DNA of 11,681 nucleotides. It comes from Candidatus Brocadiales bacterium. GTDB taxonomy: Bacteria > Planctomycetota > Brocadiia > Brocadiales > Bathyanammoxibiaceae. Positions 5,990 to 11,681 of the stretch are shown piece by piece (position 1 is the first letter of the stretch; every line of letters begins with the position of its first letter). A model generated the notes under the pieces. It saw nothing but the letters and a program-made list of their open reading frames with translations. It was not told the DNA's origin and did not search any database. The position numbers and the translations under genes are program-made. Where the stretch lies: positions 1-11,681 of the forward strand of contig JAUQZZ010000050.1 in assembly GCA_030586765.1 (NCBI GenBank). Direction: 5' to 3'.

Positions 5990-6785
5990 TCCTCGTAACC
6001 TCTCTGTATCTGCCGTACTTGCCCTTCATAGAGTTTCTCATGAAGACAATGAGTTCTCCGACCTGTGGAATGAGCCCGTCCTGCCTTTCTAACTCTTCCA
6101 GTATCTTACCCTGATTTAATACTTCCTGCCTGAATATCTTATTAAAGGCGCCCTTTATGGCTTCTATCTGCTCACTGGAGAAGCCCGCCCTTTCCAGGCC
6201 TACTACATTCACCTGGCGTACCCTGGAGGGGTTACCCTCCACTAACATAAAGGGGGGTACGTCTTGTACTATCCTGGTAAGACCCCCAACATAGGCGTAT
6301 TGTCCTATGGTGGCAAAGGGCTGCACGCCTACTAGTCCCATGACCTTAGCGTTGCGTTCTATTTTTACGTGTCCTCCCAATAGTACCCCATTGGCTAGAA
6401 GGACATTATCCTCGATGACACAATCATGGGCAATATGAGCACAGGCCATAAAGAAATTATCACTACCTATAAGAGTGTGTCCACCACCGCCCCCTGTCCC
6501 TGTATTAATAGTCACACATTCCCTTATAATGTTGCGGTCGCCCATGAGGAGTCTGGTATCCTCGCCCTGATACTTTAGGTCCTGTGGTTCTGTCCCCACG
6601 CAGGCCCCTGGGAAGATTTTGTTCTCTTTGCCTATAGTGGTATGTCCCGTGATGGTAACGTTATTCTTTACGATGGTTCCATCGCCGATCTTCACATGCT
6701 TATCGATAAAAGAAAAGGCCCCAATTTCTACATCCATACCTAGCTCTGCCTTGGGGTGTACTTGAGCAGTGGGGTGTATCTTCAT
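5979..6785 (-). CDS. lpxA: Acyl-ACP:UDP-N-acetylglucosamine (or GlcNAc3N) acyltransferase
   Basis: LpxA transfers a 3-hydroxyacyl chain from ACP to position 3 of the UDP sugar, the first step of lipid A synthesis in the cytoplasm. The 268-residue product has the hexapeptide-repeat left-handed beta-helix (about residues 1-185), PQDLKYQGEDTRL (67-79), GDRNIIREC (82-90), and the catalytic segment AHIAHDC with H117 and H120 (E. coli H122 and H125). The GGH at 137-139 corresponds to H144. The C-terminal helical domain starts near GLERAGF (196-202). Where E. coli has H160 in AVHQF, this protein has Q155 in GVQPF. At the acyl-chain ruler position (E. coli G173) it keeps a glycine, G168, which would permit a long chain. 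The NTGTGGGGGHT loop (94-104) is glycine-rich and lacks the usual NRGT/HRGT arginine. The ATG overlaps the lpxC stop as ATGA. Confidence 0.95.
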   Translation of the reverse strand: MKIHPTAQVHPKAELGMDVEIGAFSFIDKHVKIGDGTIVKNNVTITGHTTIGKENKIFPGACVGTEPQDLKYQGEDTRLLMGDRNIIRECVTINTGTGGGGGHTLIGSDNFFMACAHIAHDCVIEDNVLLANGVLLGGHVKIERNAKVMGLVGVQPFATIGQYAYVGGLTRIVQDVPPFMLVEGNPSRVRQVNVVGLERAGFSSEQIEAIKGAFNKIFRQEVLNQGKILEELERQDGLIPQVGELIVFMRNSMKGKYGRYREVTRNAS

Positions 6786-7678
6786 ACCTTTATGTCTACC
6801 TTCCTATGAGGAAGGGGTTGGGCCTCTATGAGCCTGGATATCTTTTGGGCTAGAAGGATATTTAAGGAGTGTCCTGAACGGGTGGCAAAGACTCTCGCCC
6901 CAAGCCCTACCCCTGTAAGGTAAAGGTCCCCCAGGAGGTCCAAGACCTTGTGCCTGACGGGTTCATCGGGAAAACGTAAGGGGGCTGGCCTTTTCTGGAG
7001 TGGGGTAAGGGGCGTGCCATCCTTCTCGATAAGGAAACAATTTTCCTCTGTCACGCCTTTGCCCCATCCATGCCTGACGAATTCCTCCACCGCACTAGCT
7101 AGGCTAAAGGTCCTAGCCTGGGCTATCTCCTGGAGGAAGGTCTCTTCTGTAAGGGAGAAACTATAAGACTGTTTCAGGGAAGAACTGCTCCCGAAATCTA
7201 ACCTGTAAGAAAGTTCCATGCCCTTAGGGTGGGGTAAGGCTACAAGGTGGGCCTCATCGTCTCCTATAATCATCGGCCTGGAGAGGCTAAAAAGGTGCCT
7301 GGGTATCTCTTGGTCCACTATGCCTGCCTCTCGTATAAGTTGGGTAAAGACCCAGGCGCTTCCGTCACCAGCAGGCACCTCCCTTCCTGTAATTTCTATC
7401 AGTAGGTTATCAATACTCAGACCAGAAAGGGCGGCCATAAGATGTTCGATCCCCTCTACCTCCGCCTCACCTCTACCCAGAAGGATGCGTCTGGTCTGGC
7501 CCCTGAGAAACCCCACATGAGCAGGGATTGGGAGAGAACCTGGCATGTCCACCCTGAGGAAGTGTATGCCTGTATTGCCAGGCTGGGGCCTGAGTTTGAG
7601 AGACACCTCTTCTCCCAGGAAAAGGCCCCTGCCACGGTACTCTATCTCACGCCTTATGGTTCTCTGGCCCCTCTGCAA
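6782..7678 (-). CDS. lpxC: UDP-3-O-acyl-N-acetylglucosamine deacetylase
   Basis: This zinc hydrolase removes the 2-acetyl group from acylated UDP-GlcNAc, the committed step of lipid A synthesis. The 298-residue length is typical. Both halves of the two-domain fold are present. E78 (general base) and zinc ligand H79 lie in GIEHLMAAL. The PAGDGSA turn is at 102-108 and ARTF at 188-191. Zinc ligands H243 and D247 are in VRHKVLDLLGD, and the catalytic-region H270 is in RSGHSLN. The start is TTG at 7678, three bases after the ompH stop, with AGGAG seven bases upstream. The product begins MQRGQRTIRR, matching the usual KQRTL start. It is not fused to FabZ, unlike some Bacteroidota. The stop overlaps the lpxA start. 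If LpxA acts on GlcNAc3N in this organism, the substrate would be the amide-linked form. Confidence 0.97.
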   Translation of the reverse strand: MQRGQRTIRREIEYRGRGLFLGEEVSLKLRPQPGNTGIHFLRVDMPGSLPIPAHVGFLRGQTRRILLGRGEAEVEGIEHLMAALSGLSIDNLLIEITGREVPAGDGSAWVFTQLIREAGIVDQEIPRHLFSLSRPMIIGDDEAHLVALPHPKGMELSYRLDFGSSSSLKQSYSFSLTEETFLQEIAQARTFSLASAVEEFVRHGWGKGVTEENCFLIEKDGTPLTPLQKRPAPLRFPDEPVRHKVLDLLGDLYLTGVGLGARVFATRSGHSLNILLAQKISRLIEAQPLPHRKVDIKV

Positions 7679-7681
7679 GAC

Positions 7682-8254
7682 CTATCTCCTGGAATATCTC
7701 TTATTGAGACCCTTAATCACCTTTTCAGTGATGTCTATGGCGTTGGAAAAGTAAAGGACCGTTCCTATGCCTATTTTCAGCCTCAATTCCAGGAGGTCAG
7801 CACTCTTGGGTTCAATTATTTCCTTCTTTAATATGAGGTCAAAACCTTCTGCTTTGCCTATTTCCTCTGCCTCAACACTTATGTCCTTGTAAAGCTCCTC
7901 ATAGAATTCCTTTTCCTTCGCACCAAGATTCTTTCTGGCTACTTCCTCCTCCAATTGGAGATAAAGTAATTTTCTCTCGAACTCCGCTTCTCTTTCCTTC
8001 CTGGTAGCGCTACCCATCTCCAGGAGTTGGGTCTCTTCCCTCAGGCTCAATAATTCATCCTGTTTCTCCTTGAGAATATCCTCGGCCTTAGCCCTTACAT
8101 CTTTGAAGTCTTCTTCCAGTTCCTTCCTCTTCTCGTAATTCTCAAAGACCTGGTTAAGGTTTATCACACCAATCTTCAGTTCCTTCCCAAAGGTAGCCCC
8201 TGGAAGGACAAGGATAACAACAAAAAGAACAGACAAAAAGCCGCTCAGTCTCAT
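7682..8254 (-). CDS. OmpH/Skp-family periplasmic chaperone
   Basis: Skp-family proteins are trimeric jellyfish-shaped chaperones that hold unfolded outer-membrane proteins in the periplasm for BamA. The 190-residue product has a signal peptide (about residues 1-23: a basic start, a hydrophobic core LFVVILVLPG, and a small-residue exit before KELKIGVINLNQVF). The strand IGVINLNQVFENY (about 28-40) is typical of the family body. A long, highly charged coiled-coil (about 40-135, rich in E and K, for example RKELEEDFKDVRAKAEDIL) forms the tentacle. A return segment ends in AEGFDLILKKEII. It sits 33 bases after bamA, the usual partnership. The ATG has a strong purine-rich site (GGAAAGGAAGGAGG) directly upstream. 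I leave the symbol blank because the family is fast-evolving. The assignment rests on architecture and context. Confidence 0.9.
   Translation of the reverse strand: MRLSGFLSVLFVVILVLPGATFGKELKIGVINLNQVFENYEKRKELEEDFKDVRAKAEDILKEKQDELLSLREETQLLEMGSATRKEREAEFERKLLYLQLEEEVARKNLGAKEKEFYEELYKDISVEAEEIGKAEGFDLILKKEIIEPKSADLLELRLKIGIGTVLYFSNAIDITEKVIKGLNKRYSRR
7686..7690 (-). promoter_or_regulatory. Ribosome binding site for lpxC TTG start
   Basis: AGGAG on the minus strand lies seven bases before the TTG at 7678. It is embedded in the last codons of ompH and supports both the TTG choice and translational coupling of ompH and lpxC. Confidence 0.6.
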
Positions 8255-8287
8255 AGCCTCCTTCCTTTCCTTAAACTGTTTGTGTTT

Positions 8288-10639
8288 CTAGTTTCCACCA
8301 CCTGGACCTCCAATATTAATGTTAAAGAACTTGGTTGCATCCTCCGGTTCCTTCATAACAGGGATGCCAAAATCCACACCGATTTGCATTCTACCAAAAA
8401 GAGGTAGCGTGACCCTGAATCCGGCCCCCACTGCCGCTCGCATCTTATCAAATTTGATATCCTTCTCATCAACCTTTCCAGCATCCAAAAAGACAACCCC
8501 CCGAAGGAATTTCTTGTAGATGGGAAAATTCTCTTCAACACCTGCAAGGAGAATGGCCTCTCCACCTACCACCTGCCCTGTTCTGGGGTCTATGGGTGAA
8601 ACCCCTCTAAAGTCAAAGCCCCTGATAGAGCCTGAGCCCCCAGCAAAAAAGCGCTCAAAGATGGGTACTTCCTCAGAGGTGGTAGACCTTACCAATCCTA
8701 AGGACCCTTTCACGCTGAGTACATGCTTTCCCCACCAGGGGAAATCAAAGATAGGATAATATTTTACGGCTCCTGCTGTAAGCCTTACAATGTCAACGTC
8801 TATACCAGAACCTTCCAGGGAACCATCTACGGTGTGCCCCTTTGTGGGGAAGGTGAAATTATCCCGAGTATCCCAGATAGACCTCAACTCGGCACCTAGC
8901 TTCTTCTGGCTCCCTCTTAATGCCTTTACTAACGCGGGTGCAAAAAAGTCTACATTCTGTATTCCTATATCTTCAAACTCTGGGCTAATGGCAACACTAA
9001 GAGTCTTGGTAAGCATCCTTCCCAGGGAAAAACGGGTCCCTTTTCTCACCTCATCCCAAGTCTCCCTCTTTCTAGTGAAAAAGAAGAGGGAGGAGCCAGC
9101 GGAATAAACAGAATCGAATATGGAGGGATTGGTTAAGGACAGAACGGCCTCATTCCTCCTCAACCCAGGGCTTAGTTTCAAGCTAAATATGTGGCCTGCG
9201 CCCCGGAAGGCATCCCCAGTAACAAAATCCCTGGAGTCCTTAGGAGGGTCTAGGATATTAAAATTCTTATCTGAATAGGAGATATCCCCAAAGAGACCTG
9301 AGTTTATACCAAATCCCCCACCAAATCTAAGGAGACCCGTACGGCCTTCCCTCGTCTCTATCACCAGGTTAGACCTGTCGGGCCTGGAGCCCGGTTCGCC
9401 GTACATATTCACTGGCAAAGGGGATTGCATATCAAAATATCCTGTGGCCATGAGCTTTTCGTGGCTATTATGGATCTTTACACTATCAAACCTCTCCCCG
9501 GGGAAGAAGGTTAATTCCCTTCTTATAACATTGTCCTTGGTCTTCTCGTTGCCTCTTATCCTGATCTCCTCTAAGTAGACCCTCTCCCTCTCCTCTATCT
9601 CGTAGGTCACTTCTACCTTTGCCTCTAAAGGGCTAAAGACCCGCTTGGCCCTTACAGTAGCATTTATAAAACCCTGTTCACCATATAGGAGCCTGACATT
9701 TTTAGCATCCTCCTCCAGGACGGGGGGAAGAAAAGGACCGCCCTCGTAGAGTTCCATGCCCCCCAGGAGGTCTGCGGTGGAAAAGAGTTTGTTTCCTTTA
9801 AGGGTTATCTTGCCTACATAATACCTTTCTCCTTCTTCGATGATAAAGGTTATATAGATGTCAGTCCTGTCCGGACTGTAGGAGAGTTCTCCCTTTACTT
9901 GCACATCCAGCCATCCCTTGTCTATATAATAGTCCCTCAACCTCCCTTCATCCTCCTCAAACTTGTCGCTATCGAAAACGCCTTTGAAGATGAGGGTAGG
10001 GAACCGCCTCTTGCGGGTCTTTATCTGTTTGAGCAACTTCTTACTCTCGATAGACTTGTTGCCCTTAAAGTTTATCCCCTCTATGGTAGCCCTTGGGCCT
10101 TCTTTTATACGATAAATCAACTCCACCTCGCCATCTAGTCTCTTCAGCTCGCTCCGTATCTCTACAAATTGAAAACCTTTCTTTAGATAGAGGTCTTTAA
10201 TTTTACCCTCATCTAGCTTAACAAGATAATATTTCAAGTAGTCTCTTTCTTTTAGCTCTAGCACCCCTTCCAGCTTACCGCTGCCTAGTTCCTCATTACC
10301 CTCAAAGATTATAGCTTTGACCACGGGTCTCTCTGTAACCTGAAAGGTGAGCTTAATACCATCTTCAAAGTCTTCTATAACCACTTCTACGTTATCGAAA
10401 AAGCCCATGGCCCATATACTTGAGACATCCTGGGCTACTGCTTCGGGGCTATAAGGGTCACCCTCTTTGAGCCTTACAGCACCCTTTATAGCGGCACTCC
10501 CTATGCGTTTATTACCTTTTATCTCTATCTTTCTTATAATCTTCCCTTTTTCCACCTCCTGGGCCTGGGAAAATGTGCCTGAAAGAAGGGACACGGTGAG
10601 GGTAAAGATCAGGGTCAGTTTGCATCCCGAATAACCCAT
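8288..10639 (-). CDS. bamA: Outer membrane protein assembly factor BamA
   Basis: BamA is the central Omp85 protein that folds and inserts beta-barrels into the outer membrane. The 783-residue product starts with a signal peptide (about 1-27, hydrophobic core LTLIFTLTVSLLSG, exit AQA). Five POTRA domains follow at roughly 33-103, 105-179, 183-270, 273-350 and 353-430. Each shows an 'I.[FI].GN' start, as in IEIKGNKRI, IIFEGNEEL, INFKGNKSI, ITLKGNKLF and IRIRGNEKT. The 16-strand barrel occupies about 434-777. The conserved loop-6 motif GGSGSIRGF is at 667-675. The last strand FFNINIG is followed by a short tail GPGGGN rather than ending in an aromatic residue. The ATG has AAAAAGG six bases upstream. 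bamA opens the envelope cluster and is followed by ompH. The upstream gene is dnaB, an unusual neighbour. A TamA-like or other Omp85 paralogue is less likely given five POTRAs and the ompH partner. Confidence 0.96.
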   Translation of the reverse strand: MGYSGCKLTLIFTLTVSLLSGTFSQAQEVEKGKIIRKIEIKGNKRIGSAAIKGAVRLKEGDPYSPEAVAQDVSSIWAMGFFDNVEVVIEDFEDGIKLTFQVTERPVVKAIIFEGNEELGSGKLEGVLELKERDYLKYYLVKLDEGKIKDLYLKKGFQFVEIRSELKRLDGEVELIYRIKEGPRATIEGINFKGNKSIESKKLLKQIKTRKRRFPTLIFKGVFDSDKFEEDEGRLRDYYIDKGWLDVQVKGELSYSPDRTDIYITFIIEEGERYYVGKITLKGNKLFSTADLLGGMELYEGGPFLPPVLEEDAKNVRLLYGEQGFINATVRAKRVFSPLEAKVEVTYEIEERERVYLEEIRIRGNEKTKDNVIRRELTFFPGERFDSVKIHNSHEKLMATGYFDMQSPLPVNMYGEPGSRPDRSNLVIETREGRTGLLRFGGGFGINSGLFGDISYSDKNFNILDPPKDSRDFVTGDAFRGAGHIFSLKLSPGLRRNEAVLSLTNPSIFDSVYSAGSSLFFFTRKRETWDEVRKGTRFSLGRMLTKTLSVAISPEFEDIGIQNVDFFAPALVKALRGSQKKLGAELRSIWDTRDNFTFPTKGHTVDGSLEGSGIDVDIVRLTAGAVKYYPIFDFPWWGKHVLSVKGSLGLVRSTTSEEVPIFERFFAGGSGSIRGFDFRGVSPIDPRTGQVVGGEAILLAGVEENFPIYKKFLRGVVFLDAGKVDEKDIKFDKMRAAVGAGFRVTLPLFGRMQIGVDFGIPVMKEPEDATKFFNINIGGPGGGN

Positions 10640-10794
10640 TCCATGCCTTTTTCATAGGACTTTGGATACGTTACTCCTAAACCGCTCGCCAAAGGGACAG
10701 GCGAATCCGCTCCGCCTAAGGCGTATGGTGGACATGAAGTTCTGCCTGAGGCGGACGGGTTGTTTTAATGGGTTTGCCACCCCCACTAGAAGCA
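10640..10794. other. Intergenic region between dnaB and bamA
   Basis: These 155 bases carry the inverted repeat at 10707-10758 and a smaller 5-bp hairpin (TCGCC at 10686-10690 with GGCGA at 10700-10704). I see no good -35/-10 pair reading toward bamA and no reading frame worth calling. A bamA promoter may lie here but is not recognisable by eye. Confidence 0.5.
10707..10758. repeat. Imperfect inverted repeat (possible interspersed palindromic element)
   Basis: The left arm at 10707-10722 and right arm at 10744-10758 are complementary apart from one bulged base and one mismatch, leaving a loop of 21 bases. Each arm contains its own small palindrome of the form GCCT-N-AGGC. The structure follows the dnaB stop codon by 36 bases but has no T-run on the minus strand, so it does not look like a plain intrinsic terminator. 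It resembles the REP-like or small non-autonomous palindromic repeats seen scattered in many genomes. Copy number cannot be judged from this window. Confidence 0.6.
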
Positions 10795-11681
10795 TCACAG
10801 ACCTTGCTCCCTGGAATACGGCTCAAAACGCATGAATTCCTTCAAGAAGGCGAGACTCACGTCACCGGTAGGGCCATTTCTCTGCTTGGCTATTATCACC
10901 TCGGCGGTGCCTGGATTTTTCTCTGGGTTATAATACTCATCCCGATGGAGTAACATGATTAGGTCGGCATCCTGCTCCAGGGAACCCGACTCCCTGAGGT
11001 TAGACATCCTGGGCTTGGAGTCTTCCTGGGCCTCTACTGCGCGGTTTAGCTGGGAAACAGCGATTACGGGCACCTCCAGTTCCTTGGCCAGGGATTTAAG
11101 CCCCCTGGAGATTATAGAGACCTCTTGCTGTCTACTCTCGGCCCTGGGTGATTCTAACAACTGGAGGTAATCCACTACCACAAGCTTAATGTCGTGCTTT
11201 GACTTGTGACGGCGGGCCTTGGACCTCAGTTCTACTATGGAAAGCCCAGGACTATCGTCAATAAAGATAGGTGCCTGGGACATGGCATTAGCGGCTACAT
11301 TGAGTTTGGGCCATTCATCCGTGGATATACTGCCCTTTCGGGCCTTGTGGGCACTCAACCTTGCATAGGAACAGAGCATATTCTGTGCTATCTGCTGGGC
11401 TGACGTCTCCAGGGAAAAGAGCAGGGAAGGCACCTTTTCCACAACACCCACATGCTGAAGGATATTAAGAATAAAGCTCGTCTTACCCATGCTGGGTCTG
11501 CCTGCTATGATTATTAGCTGAGAAGGCTGTAACCCGCAGGTATAGTCATCAATGTCGAGGAACCCAGTGGAAAGCCCTGTCAGCCTGCCTTTCCTATCGC
11601 TTCCCTCCAACCTCGTCATGGCATCATCAATGAGGTCGGCAAGGTGGGTGACGCTGGAAGAAAATTTCCTCTGGGCCAAAT
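10795..11681 (-). CDS. dnaB: Replicative DNA helicase DnaB, C-terminal part (5' end outside window)
   Basis: DnaB is the hexameric 5'-3' helicase that unwinds DNA at the replication fork. The visible 295-codon part covers the linker and the complete RecA-like ATPase domain. Counting from the codon at 11679, the Walker A sequence GRPSMGKT is at 60-67, the catalytic-glutamate segment LLFSLET is at 86-92, and the Walker B sequence KLVVVDYLQLL is at 165-175. SQLNRAVE is at 209-216, SNLRESGSLEQDADLIMLLHR is at 226-246, and the arginine-finger segment AKQRNGPTGDV is at 264-274. The frame stays open at the right edge. The TTG at 11679 is most likely an internal leucine, because the N-terminal domain and the usual start are missing. 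No intein or insertion is seen at the Walker A site. Its usual partner rplI is not visible. Here dnaB is followed by bamA after 155 bases. Confidence 0.95.
   Translation of the reverse strand, partial: LAQRKFSSSVTHLADLIDDAMTRLEGSDRKGRLTGLSTGFLDIDDYTCGLQPSQLIIIAGRPSMGKTSFILNILQHVGVVEKVPSLLFSLETSAQQIAQNMLCSYARLSAHKARKGSISTDEWPKLNVAANAMSQAPIFIDDSPGLSIVELRSKARRHKSKHDIKLVVVDYLQLLESPRAESRQQEVSIISRGLKSLAKELEVPVIAVSQLNRAVEAQEDSKPRMSNLRESGSLEQDADLIMLLHRDEYYNPEKNPGTAEVIIAKQRNGPTGDVSLAFLKEFMRFEPYSREQGL

Noticed and set aside
7442..7831. A 129-codon plus-strand open frame across the lpxC/ompH junction
   Set aside because: It is antisense to two well-identified genes and its product has no recognisable motif.
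10707..10758. Reading the inverted repeat as a CRISPR repeat or dnaB terminator
   Set aside because: Only one pair of arms exists with no regular spacer array, and no T-run follows on the transcribed strand.
11677..11679. TTG at 11679 as a true dnaB start
   Set aside because: The DnaB N-terminal domain would be missing and the frame continues to the edge, so the codon is most likely an internal leucine.

Overview
The window is a run of minus-strand genes from a diderm (Gram-negative-type) bacterium. BamA, an OmpH/Skp chaperone, LpxC and LpxA require an outer membrane with lipid A or a related lipid. Base composition is moderate, AGG/AGA (Arg) and ATA (Ile) codons are frequent, and several essential genes start with TTG or GTG. 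From memory of the families, the S2 and RRF sequences feel closest to Planctomycetota (Brocadiales-like) or Omnitrophota. That placement is an inference and needs a phylogeny.

All genes read right to left. (1) 11681-10795: the 3' part of dnaB, cut by the window edge. (2) 10794-10640: a short intergenic stretch holding an imperfect inverted repeat. (3) 10639-3715: an envelope cluster, bamA - ompH/skp - lpxC - lpxA - Gfo/Idh/MocA dehydrogenase - radical SAM protein. From ompH onward the genes are separated by only a few bases or overlap, so they look translationally coupled. (4) 3718-3691: a candidate sigma70-type promoter whose -35 box contains the radical SAM stop codon. (5) 3663-721: the conserved translation block rpsB - tsf - pyrH - frr. 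(6) 720-454: a gene-poor stretch. (7) 453-1: the start of a gene running off the left edge, whose product looks like a small phage tail or neck protein.

The envelope genes work together. BamA inserts outer-membrane beta-barrels, and OmpH/Skp escorts them through the periplasm. LpxA and LpxC perform the first two steps of lipid A synthesis. The dehydrogenase beside lpxA may supply a 3-amino sugar nucleotide to LpxA (GnnA-like), which is an inference from position and family. lpxD, fabZ and lpxB, which often sit in this cluster, are absent from the window. The radical SAM protein is the least understood member.

No CRISPR array, rRNA, tRNA, transposase or defence system was recognised. The points most worth a second look are the lpxA-dehydrogenase-radical SAM trio, an EF-Ts with two very similar core halves, the phage-like gene beside frr, and the hairpin repeat between dnaB and bamA.
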